A DNA stretch of 64,000 nucleotides from Lysobacter spongiicola DSM 21749. Its GTDB lineage: Bacteria; Pseudomonadota; Gammaproteobacteria; Xanthomonadales; Xanthomonadaceae. A model generated the notes under the pieces. The model was not told the DNA's origin and ran no database searches. It was given only the letters and a program-made list of their open reading frames with translations. How positions within the stretch are numbered: position 1 is the first letter of the stretch; each line of letters begins with the position of its first letter. Positions 19,105 through 29,221 of this stretch are shown piece by piece. Both the position numbers and the translations under genes were made by a program. The stretch spans positions 62,001 through 126,000 of the forward strand of contig NZ_FUXP01000001.1 of assembly GCF_900167055.1 (NCBI RefSeq), read 5' to 3'.

Positions 19105-19539
19105 ATGGACGCCAACCTCAAATCGGTGATGACCGCCGACCCCGCCTGCTGCACCCCCGACACCCCCCTGCGGGACGTCGCCCGGATGATGGCGAAGAAC
19201 GACTGCGGCGGCATACCGATCGTGGAGAGCACGGAGAGCCGCAAGCCGCTGGGCATGGTCACCGACCGCGACATCGCGGTCCGGATGGTCGCCGAAGGAC
19301 GCGATACCGGGGCGGCCAAGGCCTCCGACTGCATGACGACGCCGGTCACGACGATCCAGCACGGGGCCTCGCTCGCGGACTGCGCCAAGGCGATGGAGGA
19401 CAAGCAGATCCGCCGCGTGGTGGTGGTCGACGACAACGGCGCCGTATGCGGCATCGTCGCCCAGGCCGACATCGCATTGTCCGGCCGGGACCGCACGACC
19501 GGAAACATGGTCGAGCAGGTATCGCGCCCGGCGCACTGA
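19105..19539 (+). CDS. Stand-alone CBS-pair protein
   Basis: A 144-residue protein made almost only of two CBS motifs, residues about 5-65 (VMTADPACCTPDTPLRDVAR ... GMVTDRDIAVR) and 72-130 (CMTTPVTTIQHGASLADCAK ... GIVAQADIALS). CBS pairs bind adenosine nucleotides and often regulate a partner enzyme or channel. No catalytic domain is attached and no partner gene is adjacent; the gene is flanked by dcp (divergent) and a REP pair. The start at 19105 follows TGGAG; the longer upstream frame lacks homology to the family. Confidence 0.92.
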   Translation: MDANLKSVMTADPACCTPDTPLRDVARMMAKNDCGGIPIVESTESRKPLGMVTDRDIAVRMVAEGRDTGAAKASDCMTTPVTTIQHGASLADCAKAMEDKQIRRVVVVDDNGAVCGIVAQADIALSGRDRTTGNMVEQVSRPAH

Positions 19540-19594
19540 TCGACGGGGGCCGCCCGCGCGGGCCATTGCGGCCCGCCTGCAGCGGTCCCGTCCT

Positions 19595-19671
19595 TGTAGG
19601 AGCGGCTTCAGCCGCGATCCGGAACCGGCATCTGGACCCTCTTCCCGATCGCGGCTGAAGCCCCTCCTACA
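19595..19671. repeat. Inverted pair of REP elements
   Basis: TTGTAGGAGCGGCTTCAGCCGCGATC (19595-19619 approximately) and its inverted partner GATCGCGGCTGAAGCCCCTCCTACA (19647-19671) flank a 27-bp loop. Each copy has a GCGGC-TTCA-GCCGC stem-loop; the right copy has a C mismatch. They lie between the convergent CBS and tex genes. This is the REP/BIME type mobilised in trans by RAYT transposases; none is in the window. Confidence 0.9.
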
Positions 19672-19677
19672 TCTTTC

Positions 19678-22068
19678 CTACCGCTTGTCCTTGGCCTTGG
19701 CGAATGCCGCGGCAAGCGCGTTGTTCGCGGGTGGTGCCGAGGGCGCGCCACGGGGCGGGCGAGGCGCCTGGCGTCCACCGCCGGCGTTGACACCGTTGCG
19801 GGCCGCGCCCGGATCGCGGCGTCCGCCGCCACGCATCCTGTCGTCCCCGGCGGCGGCGCCGCTTTCGCCCGGTAGCGGGTCATCGAGCCGGCAGGTGAGG
19901 GCGATGCGCTTGCGCGGGATGTCGACCTCCAGCACCTTGACCTTCACCACGTCGCCGGCCTTGACCACTTCGCGCGGATCCTTGACGTAACGGTCCGACA
20001 GGGCGGAGATGTGGACGAGGCCATCCTGGTGCACGCCGATGTCGACGAACGCACCGAAGGCGGCCACGTTGCTCACCACGCCTTCCAGCACCATCCCCGC
20101 CTGCAGGTCCTTCAGCTCCTCGACGCCTTCGGCGAAACGCGCGGCGCGGAACTCGGGGCGGGGGTCGCGGCCGGGCTTCTCCAGCTCCCGCAGGATGTCG
20201 CGCACGGTCGGCACGCCGAAGCGCTCGTCGGTGTACTGCTCCGGACGCACGCTGCGCAGGAAGCCGGTATCGCCAATCAGCTGCTTCACCTCCCGGCCGC
20301 AGTCGCGCACGATGCGCTCGACCACGGGATAGGCTTCCGGGTGGACCGACGATGCATCCAGCGGCTGGTCGCCGCCAGCGATGCGCAGGAAGCCCGCGCA
20401 CTGCTCGAAGGTCTTGTCTCCCAGCCTCGGCACCTTGAGCAGTTCCTTGCGGCTGGCGAAAGCGCCGTTGCCGTCGCGGTAGACGACGATGTTCTCCGCC
20501 ACCGTCGAGGAAACGCCGGAGACGCGGGCGAGCAGGGCGGCGGAGGCGGTGTTCACGTCCACGCCGACCGCGTTCACGCAGTCCTCCACGCGCGCATCGA
20601 GGGCGCGGGCGAGACGGAATCCGTCGACGTCGTGCTGGTACTGGCCGACGCCGATCGCCTTGGGTTCGATCTTGACCAGTTCCGCCAGCGGATCCTGCAG
20701 TCGCCGGGCGATGGACACCGCGCCGCGGAGTGAGACGTCCAGGCCGGGGAACTCCTTGGCCGCGAACTCCGACGCCGAATACACCGATGCGCCGGCCTCG
20801 CTGACCACGATTTTCTGCATCTTCAGCTCCGGCGCGAGCTTGACCAGGTCGCCTGCCAGCTTGTCGGTTTCACGCGAGGCGGTGCCGTTGCCGATCGCGA
20901 TCAGCTCGACCGCGTGCTTCTTGCACAGCGCCCGCAGCGTGTGCAGCGATGCGTCCCACTGGTTGCGTGGCTGGTGCGGGTAGATCGTGTCGGTGTCGAC
21001 GAGCTTGCCGGTGCTGTCGACCACGGCGACCTTCACACCGGTGCGCAGGCCGGGGTCCAGCCCCAGCACCACCCGCGGGCCCGCCGGGGCCGCGAGCAGG
21101 AGGTCCTTGAGGTTGTCGCCGAACACCGCGATCGCTTCGGCTTCCGCCTTCTCGCGCGCCTGGCCGAACAGGTCGAGCATCAGGTGCAGGTGCAGCTTGG
21201 CCTTCCAGGTCAGCCTGCATGCGTCCATCAACCACTTGTCTGCAGGGCGTCCCTGGGCGCGGACGCCTGCGTGCTGCGCGACCCGGGCTTCGCCATGGAG
21301 GTGGCCGGCTTCGGCGTCCGCGCCGGGATCAAGGTCGAGATACAGGATCTCTTCCCGACGGGCGCGGAACAGGGCCAGCAGGCGGTGGGACGGAATCCTG
21401 GCCAGCGGTTCGACGTGGTCGAAATAGTCGCGGTACTTCGCACCCTCGGCTTCCTTGCCATCGGCGACGCGGGCACGGATCTGCCCGACCTCGTGCAGCC
21501 AGTTGCGCAGCTCGCCGACCAGCGTTGCGTCCTCGCCCCAGCGCTCCATCAGGATTGCCCGCGCGCCATCCAGCGCCGCCTTCGTATCCGCCACGCCTTT
21601 GTCGCTGTCGATGAAGGTTGACGCCAGCGCCTCGGGCACCTGGTCGGGGTCCTGCAACAGTCCGTCGGCCAGCGGCTCCAGGCCCGCCTCGCGCGCAATC
21701 TGCGCCTTGGTCCGGCGCTTTGGCTTGTAGGGGAGGTACAGATCCTCGAGCCGCGCCTTGCTGTCGGCCGCCTCGATATCGCCGCGAAGCGCGTCGGTCA
21801 GCTTTCCCTGCTCTTCGATGCTGGAGAGCACGGCGGCGCGACGGTCCTCGAGCTCGCGCAGGTATGTCAGGCGCGTCTCGAGGTTGCGCAGCTGGGTATC
21901 GTCCAGCCCACCAGTGACTTCCTTGCGATAGCGCGCGATGAACGGCACCGTCGCGCCTTCGTCAAGCAGGCCGATGGCAGCGCGGGCCTGCGCCGGCTGG
22001 GCGCCGATCTCCGCGGCGATTGTGCGGGCGATCTGGTCGGCGAGGGCGGCGGAGGGAACTTCTGACAT
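19678..22068 (-). CDS. tex: Tex family RNA-binding transcription accessory protein
   Basis: A 796-residue Tex protein. The order of domains is the Tex N-terminal helical region ([17 protein letters not shown] near residue 40), a YqgF/RNase H-like domain ([18 protein letters not shown]), helix-hairpin-helix units ([18 protein letters not shown]) and a C-terminal S1 RNA-binding domain ([20 protein letters not shown]). The tail of about 50 residues is Gly/Arg/Pro-rich and may add nucleic-acid affinity. Tex influences transcription and toxin expression and tolerates stress in other bacteria. Start at 22068 is preferred over an ATG 90 bp upstream because the family begins with the [13 protein letters not shown] helix. 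Confidence 0.95.
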   Translation of the reverse strand: MSEVPSAALADQIARTIAAEIGAQPAQARAAIGLLDEGATVPFIARYRKEVTGGLDDTQLRNLETRLTYLRELEDRRAAVLSSIEEQGKLTDALRGDIEAADSKARLEDLYLPYKPKRRTKAQIAREAGLEPLADGLLQDPDQVPEALASTFIDSDKGVADTKAALDGARAILMERWGEDATLVGELRNWLHEVGQIRARVADGKEAEGAKYRDYFDHVEPLARIPSHRLLALFRARREEILYLDLDPGADAEAGHLHGEARVAQHAGVRAQGRPADKWLMDACRLTWKAKLHLHLMLDLFGQAREKAEAEAIAVFGDNLKDLLLAAPAGPRVVLGLDPGLRTGVKVAVVDSTGKLVDTDTIYPHQPRNQWDASLHTLRALCKKHAVELIAIGNGTASRETDKLAGDLVKLAPELKMQKIVVSEAGASVYSASEFAAKEFPGLDVSLRGAVSIARRLQDPLAELVKIEPKAIGVGQYQHDVDGFRLARALDARVEDCVNAVGVDVNTASAALLARVSGVSSTVAENIVVYRDGNGAFASRKELLKVPRLGDKTFEQCAGFLRIAGGDQPLDASSVHPEAYPVVERIVRDCGREVKQLIGDTGFLRSVRPEQYTDERFGVPTVRDILRELEKPGRDPRPEFRAARFAEGVEELKDLQAGMVLEGVVSNVAAFGAFVDIGVHQDGLVHISALSDRYVKDPREVVKAGDVVKVKVLEVDIPRKRIALTCRLDDPLPGESGAAAGDDRMRGGGRRDPGAARNGVNAGGGRQAPRPPRGAPSAPPANNALAAAFAKAKDKR

Positions 22069-22195
22069 GGAGGCTGGAACCTTGCGTGTGGCGGAACCCG
22101 CGGAGCGGGGCGCCGATTGTGGCCACCTCGGGACCGCCGGGAAAGCCGTTGACATCACGCGGGAGAAGGGGGAGGCCCACGGCGCCTGGGCGACG

Positions 22196-23005
22196 CTACT
22201 TCTCCACGAACGCCCGTTCGAACACGTACTGGCCGGGACTTCCGATACGGGGCGCCGCCGAAAATCCGCGCCCGTCCAGCAGCGACCGGAAATCAGCCAG
22301 CATCTGGGGGCTGCCGCAGATCATGGCGCGGTCATGCTCTGGATCCAGCGCATCGAGACCGAGGTACCGCATCATCTGGCCGGTAGCCATCATGTCGGTC
22401 ATCCGGCCACGGTGGTCACGGCCCTCGTAGGAGAAATCCTCGCGGGTGACCGCCGGGAAATAGCGCAGCTGCCGCGAGATCACCTCGCCCAGGAACTCGT
22501 GGCGGGGCAGCTCCTTCTCGATGTAGTCGCGATAGGCCAGGTCGGCCGCGCGACGCACGCCGTGGCAGAGGATGACGTTCTCGAAGCGCTCGTACGTCTC
22601 CGGATCCTTGATGATCGACAGCCAGGGCGCGAATCCGGTGCCGGTGCCCAGCAGGTAGAGGTTGCGGCCGGGGTGCAGGTCCGAGATGAGCAGGGTGCCT
22701 GTCGGCTTGCGACCCACCAGTACCTGGTCGCCCGGGCGGATGTGCTGCAGGCGCGAGGTCAGCGGGCCATCGGGCACCTTGATGCTGAAGAACTCGAGCT
22801 GTTCTTCCCAATTGGCGCTGGCGATCGAGTAGGCGCGCAACAGCGGCTTGCTGCTGCCGTCGGGTTGATCGACCCCCAGGCCGATCATCACGAACTGCCC
22901 GTTGTCGAAGCGGAAGCCGTCGTCGCGCGTGGTGGTGAAGCTGAAGTAGTCGTCCGTCCAGTGACGGACGTCCAGCACGGTTTCGGTGCCGAAGGCAGAG
23001 GACAT
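22196..23005 (-). CDS. fpr: Ferredoxin/flavodoxin-NADP+ reductase
   Basis: A 269-residue FAD enzyme of the bacterial Fpr family. The FAD motif RAYSIAS (about residues 58-64), the pyridine-nucleotide motif [11 protein letters not shown] and the final ERAFVEK are characteristic; the terminal VEK is the class I proteobacterial ending. It transfers electrons between NADPH and ferredoxin or flavodoxin, for iron-sulfur assembly, oxidative stress response or biosynthesis. It is probably monocistronic, 127 bp downstream of the tex start on the same strand order and 33 bp after the App1-like gene on the upstream side. Confidence 0.95.
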   Translation of the reverse strand: MSSAFGTETVLDVRHWTDDYFSFTTTRDDGFRFDNGQFVMIGLGVDQPDGSSKPLLRAYSIASANWEEQLEFFSIKVPDGPLTSRLQHIRPGDQVLVGRKPTGTLLISDLHPGRNLYLLGTGTGFAPWLSIIKDPETYERFENVILCHGVRRAADLAYRDYIEKELPRHEFLGEVISRQLRYFPAVTREDFSYEGRDHRGRMTDMMATGQMMRYLGLDALDPEHDRAMICGSPQMLADFRSLLDGRGFSAAPRIGSPGQYVFERAFVEK

Positions 23006-23038
23006 CGGGATCAGTGACTGCGTGGGGAGCCGCCGATT

Positions 23039-24298
23039 TTAGCCGATCGGCGTGCCCCCGTCGGGCGTGCTCCCTTCCAGTGGACTCCGGGCGGGCGGAG
23101 CATCCAGCGCCTCTTCCGCGGCGGCCTCGCCCAGGGTCGGGCGGGAGCGGTCGCGGCGCACGTCTTCGGCCACGGCTGCGACCGCATCGGGTGCGATCAG
23201 CCCCAGGCCGGCGGCGTGCTCCGCGATCGCCAGGCTGTCCCGGCTGCGCAGCATCGGAACGCCGGTGCCGGCGACACGCTCGATGTGTGCGTCCACCCGG
23301 CTGTCCAGGGCGGACGCCGAACCCGGGTCCACGTCCCGGATGTAGATCGCGACGATGCGGTCCCCGAACTCCCGCGCCGCGTCAGAATAGAGCTCGGCGT
23401 CGGCCTGCCCCGAGTCGCCCACCAGCACCCAGCGAAGCCCGGGAAAGCGTTTTATCAGGGTGCGGGCGCGTTCGAGCTTGTGGCCGTGCCCCGGTGTCTT
23501 GATGAACTTGCCAGCATCGGTGCCGATGTCGCGCAGGAAAATCGGTCCGCAGGGGATCGCATTGAGTTCCATGAAGTCGTCCAGCAGGTCGTAGAGGTTC
23601 CACGGCGAGGACGAGACATAGAAAATGGGGTGGGTGCCGCTCACGTCCGCGCCCGCTTGCAGCGCCTGGTAGAGGCGGGCGACCCCGTCCAGTGCCTTCC
23701 GGGTGCGCGCGTTGTGCAGGAAGGTCAGTTGCGCGGCCATCTTCCAGTCGGTGATGGAGCTGTGGAGGATGGTGTCGTCGATGTCGGAGATGACACCGAA
23801 CCCGGCCCCGCTGCGCACCTGCATCACCGGCTGCGGGGTCGCCAGCGTTCCGTCGGCGAGGCTGGCCAGCGCGTTGTCCCAGAGCTCGGCCGGCGGTGTA
23901 CCGGGCGCAGCAGGAACGGCGGCGGTGTAGTAGCCCTCGTGGTCGCTGAGGGTCTCCACCTCCACGCCGCGGAACCGCACCTTCAGTGGCTGGGCCGGAA
24001 CCTCGCGGCTGTGGAACCGACGGTAGGTGTCCAGCAGGTTGTCCCACCAGCCGGCGTCGTCGCCGGGGCCGCCCAGGGGATCGTCCGCCAGCACCCGGCC
24101 GAACAGCTCCGCCCCGCGCTCGTCGGCATATCCACGATAGGCGGCGAGATGGCGCGGACGGCCACGGCCCAGCCGCTTGTTGAGTCGCAGCCACGCAGCG
24201 TCCAGCTGATCGTCCGCATCGATGACGGCATGTTCCAGCCGCCGGCGAAGCGAAGCCGGCCAGGACGCCTTGCCGGCCGCGGCTTCAGCGTGGCCCAC
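23039..24298 (-). CDS. App1-like phosphatidate phosphatase domain protein (DUF2183)
   Basis: A protein of about 419 residues with the App1 HAD-like phosphatase domain: catalytic DxDDT in GVISDIDDTILHSSI, then HPIFYVSSSPWNLYDLL, LKR-like Lys in GKFIKTPGHGHK and LVGDSGQADAELY. Yeast App1 dephosphorylates phosphatidic acid; bacterial members are uncharacterised. The 150-residue N-terminal region is an accessory domain seen in the family. The start is uncertain: GTG at 24298 is chosen because it overlaps the stop of the upstream ABC1 kinase gene by 14 bp, whereas the longer TTG start at 24373 would overlap by 89 bp. Coupling to the kinase gene suggests a lipid-related role, which is an inference. 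Confidence 0.85.
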   Translation of the reverse strand: MGHAEAAAGKASWPASLRRRLEHAVIDADDQLDAAWLRLNKRLGRGRPRHLAAYRGYADERGAELFGRVLADDPLGGPGDDAGWWDNLLDTYRRFHSREVPAQPLKVRFRGVEVETLSDHEGYYTAAVPAAPGTPPAELWDNALASLADGTLATPQPVMQVRSGAGFGVISDIDDTILHSSITDWKMAAQLTFLHNARTRKALDGVARLYQALQAGADVSGTHPIFYVSSSPWNLYDLLDDFMELNAIPCGPIFLRDIGTDAGKFIKTPGHGHKLERARTLIKRFPGLRWVLVGDSGQADAELYSDAAREFGDRIVAIYIRDVDPGSASALDSRVDAHIERVAGTGVPMLRSRDSLAIAEHAAGLGLIAPDAVAAVAEDVRRDRSRPTLGEAAAEEALDAPPARSPLEGSTPDGGTPIG

Positions 24299-26012
24299 GC
24301 TCTTCCCTGGGCTTTGCACGGCGATCCCCGACCAACGCGCTGATGACGATCGCGAGGCCGAGGATGGCGCCAACGAGGAACAGCACCATCGCCAGCGCCG
24401 GGTATCCGAGGAACTGGGGGCCGTCGCCCACCCGCATCATCAGCGCCGATGCCAGGATCAGCGATGCGGTCACGATGCCTGCCGCGACGCGGTTGGCGAT
24501 CTTCTGCAGCGCTTCCAGCAGGTAGGAGTCCTCCAGGCCGCGGATGCGAACCTGCATCCGGTTGTCCGCCAGCAGCGAGAGCACGTCCGTCACCTTGCGC
24601 GGCGCCTCGCGCATCAGCGCCTGCAGCTCCATCATCTCCCCGGCGAGGTTGGCCGGCGAGAGCGAGCCCCGCCACCGCGCCCGCATCACGCTCTCCAGGT
24701 GGCGTTCCACCACGCCCTTGACGTCCAGGTCCGGGTCGAGCGCGCGGCAGACAGTTTCGAGGTTCAGCAGTGTCTTGCCGAGCAGGCTCAGCTCCGGCGG
24801 CGTGCGCAGCCCGCAGGCGGTGGCGATGCGGGTGAGGTCGAGCACGAGCCGGCCTTCCGACATCGTCTGTTCGCCGTGGCGGGTGCCGCTATGCGCGGCG
24901 TAGCGCGAAACCAGCTGCCCGACCTCGCGGGTGTAGGACTCTTCGTTGAAGTCCTCCAGCCGCGTGCCCATCGCAATGCCCTCGTTCGCGACTTCTTCCC
25001 CGCGGCCGTCGACGGCGGCGAACAGCAGCTTCATCAGCCGGTCGCGCTGCTTGGGCGGCACGTGGGCGACCATGCCCAGGTCGAAGATCGCCAGCCGCTT
25101 GTCCCGTGTCAGCAGCAGGTTGCCGGGATGCGGATCGGCGTGGATCTCGCCATGGACGAACGCCTGGTCGAGGTAGCCGCGCATCAGGGCACTGGCGAGA
25201 TCCCCCAATGGCTGCTCGGTCCTCGAGACGCCGCTGATGTCGGTGACCTTGGTGCCCTTGATCAGGTCCATGGTCAGCACCCGGGAGCGGGTCAGGTCCC
25301 AGACCGGCCGCGGTACCACCAGCTCCGGATACTGGGCGAAGTGCTGGGCGAATCGCTCGAGGTTCTCCGCCTCGGTGCGATAGTCCAGTTCGGCCAGCAG
25401 GGTCTTGCGGAACTCGTGGACCCAGTCGGCGAAGCGCATCCGGCGGCCGATGTCGGTGACGTGGTCCACCTTGCCGGCAATGGAGGAAAGCGCGTCGAGG
25501 TCCGAACGGATCTGGTCCAGCGCATGCGGACGCTGGACCTTGACGGCCACCTCCCGGCCGCCATGCAGCGTCGCGCGGTGGACCTGCGCCAGGGACGCGC
25601 AGCCGAGCGGCTCCTCGTCGAAACTCTCGAACACCTTGTTGATCCGCACGCCGAGTGAATCCTCGATCACCTTTCGCACCGCATCGAAGGAAATCGGGGC
25701 GACGTCGTCCTGCATGCGCTCCAGCGCCGCCAGATATTCCGGGGGCACCATGTCGGGCCGCGTCGAGAGGTTCTGGCCGATCTTGACGAAGGTGGGGCCA
25801 AGTGCCTCCAGGTCGCGAACGAACTGTTCGGGCTTGTGGTCCTCGTCCGGCAAGGCCTCGTCGTTCGCGATGGCCTGGTCGAGTTCCAGCCCGCTGAAGA
25901 CGCCGGCGTTCCGGTACTTGAGCAGGAACCTTGCGATTCTCGCGGTACGGCCGAGGCCGCCTTCGTGCGTCTCCGCCGCGGGGGTCGAATCGGTCTGGGA
26001 GGCTTGCGTCAT
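24285..26012 (-). CDS. ABC1/UbiB-family atypical kinase
   Basis: A 575-residue protein-kinase-like protein. Family motifs are present: KxGQ in TFVKIGQNLSTRPD, the Ala-rich nucleotide loop as CASLAQVHRA, VAVKVQRP with the invariant Lys, HADPHPGNLLL and the Asp of IFDLGMVAH. Two hydrophobic helices at the C terminus (VTASLILASALMM and LAMVLFLVGAILGLAIV) anchor it in the membrane. UbiB supports ubiquinone biosynthesis by an ATPase activity; no ubi genes are adjacent, so this may be a paralogue. ATG at 26012 follows GGAG; a GTG lies 21 bp further upstream. It precedes and overlaps the App1-like gene. Confidence 0.92.
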   Translation of the reverse strand: MTQASQTDSTPAAETHEGGLGRTARIARFLLKYRNAGVFSGLELDQAIANDEALPDEDHKPEQFVRDLEALGPTFVKIGQNLSTRPDMVPPEYLAALERMQDDVAPISFDAVRKVIEDSLGVRINKVFESFDEEPLGCASLAQVHRATLHGGREVAVKVQRPHALDQIRSDLDALSSIAGKVDHVTDIGRRMRFADWVHEFRKTLLAELDYRTEAENLERFAQHFAQYPELVVPRPVWDLTRSRVLTMDLIKGTKVTDISGVSRTEQPLGDLASALMRGYLDQAFVHGEIHADPHPGNLLLTRDKRLAIFDLGMVAHVPPKQRDRLMKLLFAAVDGRGEEVANEGIAMGTRLEDFNEESYTREVGQLVSRYAAHSGTRHGEQTMSEGRLVLDLTRIATACGLRTPPELSLLGKTLLNLETVCRALDPDLDVKGVVERHLESVMRARWRGSLSPANLAGEMMELQALMREAPRKVTDVLSLLADNRMQVRIRGLEDSYLLEALQKIANRVAAGIVTASLILASALMMRVGDGPQFLGYPALAMVLFLVGAILGLAIVISALVGDRRAKPREERGPR

Positions 26013-26084
26013 GTTGGTCTCCGTGGGATCCACCGCAGCGTAGCCGGGCGCGCGTCAACGTCGCTTCACTTGCGGGTCGGCACC

Positions 26085-26654
26085 ATGTGCGCAATGGCCA
26101 CGACGGACACGACGGACACGCTTTGGACGATCGGGCACTCCACCCGGGAGTGGGACGTGTTCCTGGGGATGCTGCACCAGGCGGGCATACGCCACCTGGT
26201 GGATGTACGCCGCTTTGCCGGATCGCGGCGTAACCCGCAGTTCTCGGGTGAAACGATGGCGCGGCGGTTGCCCGGGGCGGGCGTCGAGTACGTCGCGATG
26301 CCGGAGCTGGGCGGGCGCCGCAAGCCGCGCGCCGATACCCCCAACACGGCCTGGCGCAACGAGAGCTTTCGCGGCTACGCCGACCACATGGCCTCGGACG
26401 AGTATCGCGGGGCAAGGGCGCGACTGGCCGCGCTGGCCGGGCAGGCGCCCACAGCGGTGATGTGCGCCGAGGCGCTGTGGTGGCAGTGCCACCGCGGCCT
26501 GATATCGGACGATTTCAAGGCCGATGGCTGGACGGTGGTGCACCTGATGTCTCCGGACCGGCGCGAGGAACACCCCTACACGTCCGCCGCGCGTATCGTC
26601 GACGGGGCGCTGGACTACTCGCTCCCCGAGCCACCGCAGGGCAGCCTGTTCTGA
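26085..26654 (+). CDS. DUF488 family protein
   Basis: A 189-residue cytosolic protein. The DUF488 pattern is clear: TIGHSTREWDVFLGML near the start, VDVRRFAGSRRNPQFS, YVAMPELGGRRKP and the Cys-containing MCAEALWWQCHRGLISDDF. The family is conserved but of unknown biochemical function; the CxxxxxxxCHR segment resembles a metal or nucleotide site. The start could be ATG at 26085 or 26094. It is divergent from the ABC1 kinase gene with 72 bp between starts. Confidence 0.9.
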   Translation: MCAMATTDTTDTLWTIGHSTREWDVFLGMLHQAGIRHLVDVRRFAGSRRNPQFSGETMARRLPGAGVEYVAMPELGGRRKPRADTPNTAWRNESFRGYADHMASDEYRGARARLAALAGQAPTAVMCAEALWWQCHRGLISDDFKADGWTVVHLMSPDRREEHPYTSAARIVDGALDYSLPEPPQGSLF

Positions 26655-26846
26655 CTGCTGCTGTACAATCGCGCCCCTTCACCGGGCGCGTCCGCCGCGC
26701 CGTCTCCGGATTCCCCGTGACCACGCCACCCTAGCTTCGAAATCCGACACGGTCGCCCCGGCTCCATTGCGCATGCCGGTGACCCATCGTGCGTCAGGTT
26801 TCCACGCAACAGGGCATCCGGCCGGTCCGGGTGCGGGAGTATTTCC
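26655..26846 (+). other. Untranslated region upstream of the SulP gene
   Basis: This 192-bp gap has no ORF. A -10-like TACAAT lies at 26664-26669 without a convincing -35. If used, it would give a leader of about 170 nt before the transporter start. GC-rich inverted segments are present (for example GGGCGCGTCC near 26694), but I cannot assign it to a known riboswitch. Confidence 0.35.
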
Positions 26847-28331
26847 TTGATCGACATGCATCAGCTGCGCCAGGACTGGCTCGGCAACATCCGTGGCGAC
26901 GTCCTTTCCGGACTCGTCGTTGCGCTCGCACTCATCCCCGAGGCGATCGCGTTTTCCATCATTGCCGGGGTCGACCCCAAGGTCGGCCTGTACGCTTCGT
27001 TCTGCATCGCCGTGGTGATCGCTTTCACCGGCGGGCGTCCCGGCATGATCTCCGCCGCCACCGGCGCGATGGCGCTGGTCATGGTCGACCTGGTCGCCGA
27101 CCACGGTCTGCAGTACCTGCTGGTGGCGACCCTGCTGACCGGTGTGCTGCAGATCATCGCCGGCGTGCTGAAGCTGCCGGTGCTGATGCGCTTCGTCTCG
27201 CGCTCGGTGATCACCGGCTTCGTCAACGCACTGGCGATCCTGATCTTCATGGCGCAGTTGCCGCAGCTGATCGGGGTGCCGTGGGCGGTGTATCCGATGG
27301 TGGCGGCGGGCCTGGTCGTCATCTACCTGCTGCCGCGACTGACGCGTGCGGTGCCGTCGCCGCTCGTCGCGATCGTGGTGCTGACCGTGATCGCGTTGCT
27401 GATGAAGCTGCAGATCCCGACAGTGGGCGACATGGGTGAACTGCCGGACTCGCTGCCGGTGTTCCTGCTGCCGCAGGTACCGCTCACGCTTGAGACGCTG
27501 TGGATCGTACTGCCGGTGTCGGTGACTCTGGCCATCGTCGGCCTGCTGGAGTCGATGCTCACCGCGCAGATCGTGGACGACCTCACCGACACGCCCAGCG
27601 ACAAGAACCGCGAAGCGCGGGGGCAGGGCATTGCCAACATCGCTTCGGGCCTGGTCGGCGGCATGGCGGGCTGCGCGATGATCGGCCAGTCCGTGATCAA
27701 CGTGAAGTCCGGCGGGCGGGGCAGGCTGTCGGCCCTGGTGGCCGGTGTCTTCCTGTTGCTACTGGTGGTGTTCGCCGGTCCATGGGTGGCCCGGATACCG
27801 ATGGCCGCGCTGGTGGCGGTGATGATCATGGTCTCCATCGGCACCTTCAGCTGGTCCTCGATCCGCGACCTGCGCCACCACCCGGCCAGCTCGAGCGTGG
27901 TGATGGTGGCGACCGTCGCCGTCACCGTCGCCACCCACGACCTCGCAAAGGGTGTGTTGACGGGCGTGCTGTTGTCGGCGCTGTTCTTCGCGCGGAAGGT
28001 CGGGCAGGTGCTGCACGTGGGATCGGTTGCCGCCGAGGAGGGAAGGGCGCGGTACTACACCGTCACCGGGCAGGTGTTCTTCGCCTCGGCGCAGGCCTTC
28101 GCCAGTCACTTCGACTTCAAGGAAGCGGTGGAGCGCGTGCACATCGACGTGACCCATGCCCACTTCTGGGACCTGAGTGCCGTGGGTGCGCTCGACAAGG
28201 TGGTGCTGAAGTTCCGGCGCGAAGGCACCGAGGTCGACGTGGTGGGTCTCAACGAAGCCAGCGCCACGCTGGTCAGCCGCCTGGGCGTGCACGACAAGCC
28301 CGATGCCGAACGCCTGATGGGCGATCACTGA
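26847..28331 (+). CDS. SulP-family anion transporter with STAS domain
   Basis: A 494-residue membrane protein. The SulP core begins with [20 protein letters not shown], the family signature, followed by [12 protein letters not shown] and [15 protein letters not shown] and about 11-12 further helices. A cytosolic STAS domain occupies about residues 395-490 ([20 protein letters not shown]). SulP proteins carry sulfate, bicarbonate, or dicarboxylates by H+ or Na+ coupling; substrate cannot be read here. TTG at 26847 is taken as start because GGGAG lies 7 bp before it; ATG at 26856 is the alternative, with poor spacing. A universal stress protein gene follows after 11 bp. Confidence 0.9.
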   Translation: MIDMHQLRQDWLGNIRGDVLSGLVVALALIPEAIAFSIIAGVDPKVGLYASFCIAVVIAFTGGRPGMISAATGAMALVMVDLVADHGLQYLLVATLLTGVLQIIAGVLKLPVLMRFVSRSVITGFVNALAILIFMAQLPQLIGVPWAVYPMVAAGLVVIYLLPRLTRAVPSPLVAIVVLTVIALLMKLQIPTVGDMGELPDSLPVFLLPQVPLTLETLWIVLPVSVTLAIVGLLESMLTAQIVDDLTDTPSDKNREARGQGIANIASGLVGGMAGCAMIGQSVINVKSGGRGRLSALVAGVFLLLLVVFAGPWVARIPMAALVAVMIMVSIGTFSWSSIRDLRHHPASSSVVMVATVAVTVATHDLAKGVLTGVLLSALFFARKVGQVLHVGSVAAEEGRARYYTVTGQVFFASAQAFASHFDFKEAVERVHIDVTHAHFWDLSAVGALDKVVLKFRREGTEVDVVGLNEASATLVSRLGVHDKPDAERLMGDH

Positions 28332-28342
28332 GGAGAGAGCCG

Positions 28343-29218
28343 ATGAACACCCCGCATCCGTACATCAAGACCGACGGCCGCGTGCTGGCGGCCATCGACG
28401 AGTCCGCCTATACCGACAGCGTCTGCAGCCATGCCGCGTGGGCGGCCCAGCGCCTCGGGGCGCCACTGGAGTTCGTGCACGTCCTCGGGCGGCAGGAGCA
28501 GCCGCCGCGGATCGACCTCAGCGGCAACCTCGGCCTGGGAGAGCGTGAGCAACTGCTCGAGGAGCTGAGCGATCTGGACGAGCGACGGGGAAAGCTCGCC
28601 CAGGAGCGCGGGCGCCTGCTGCTGCAGCATGCCCGTGGACGGGCGACCGAGGCCGGCGTCGCCGATGCGGACACCCGCATGCGCCATGGCGCGCTGGTCG
28701 ACAACCTCGTCGAAGTGGAATCCGACGTTCGGCTGTTCGTCATCGGCAAGCGCGGAGACCATGCCGACTTCGCCAAGGGCCACCTGGGCAGCCAGCTTGA
28801 GCGGGTGGTGCGGGGGGTACACCGGCCGCTGCTGGTCGCATCACGCCAGTTCAGGCCGATCCGGCGCGTGCTGGTCGCCTTCGACGGCAGCGCAACCACC
28901 CGCAAGTGTGTCGAGATGGTCGCGGCGAGCCCGTTGTGCAAAGGGCTGGACATCCACGTGGTGATGGCCGGCGACCGGCAGGCGCCGGGTGACCTGGAGT
29001 GGGCCACCGGCGTGCTGGCGTCTGCGGGCTTTGATCCGACAGTCCGCTTCGTCCAAGGAGAACCCGAGGAGGTCATCAGCGGCTACGTGGCCAGTGAGTC
29101 GGTCGATCTGCTGGTCATGGGCGCCTATGGCCACTCGCGGATCCGGCAGTTGATCGTCGGCAGCACGACCACGGCCATGCTCCGCAACTGCCGGATCCCG
29201 GTACTGCTGTTGCGCTGA
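28343..29218 (+). CDS. Tandem-domain universal stress protein (UspE-like)
   Basis: A 291-residue protein with two Usp domains. The first (VLAAIDESAYTDSVCSHAA, residues about 14-150) lacks the ATP-binding glycine motif; the second (VLVAFDGSATTRKCVEMVA, about 170-291) ends with MGAYGHSRIRQLIVGSTTT, the G-2x-G-9x-G-S/T ATP signature. Tandem Usps of this kind bind lipids or nucleotides. The gene follows the SulP transporter by 11 bp with AGGAGA before ATG, so they form an operon; Usp genes next to SulP transporters are common and suggest regulation of transport, which is not proven. Confidence 0.92.
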   Translation: MNTPHPYIKTDGRVLAAIDESAYTDSVCSHAAWAAQRLGAPLEFVHVLGRQEQPPRIDLSGNLGLGEREQLLEELSDLDERRGKLAQERGRLLLQHARGRATEAGVADADTRMRHGALVDNLVEVESDVRLFVIGKRGDHADFAKGHLGSQLERVVRGVHRPLLVASRQFRPIRRVLVAFDGSATTRKCVEMVAASPLCKGLDIHVVMAGDRQAPGDLEWATGVLASAGFDPTVRFVQGEPEEVISGYVASESVDLLVMGAYGHSRIRQLIVGSTTTAMLRNCRIPVLLLR

Positions 29219-29221
29219 GCC

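Noticed and set aside
23039-24373. TTG start of the App1-like gene at 24373
   Set aside because: It would overlap the kinase gene by 89 bp and adds residues without family similarity; the GTG at 24298 gives a short overlap instead.
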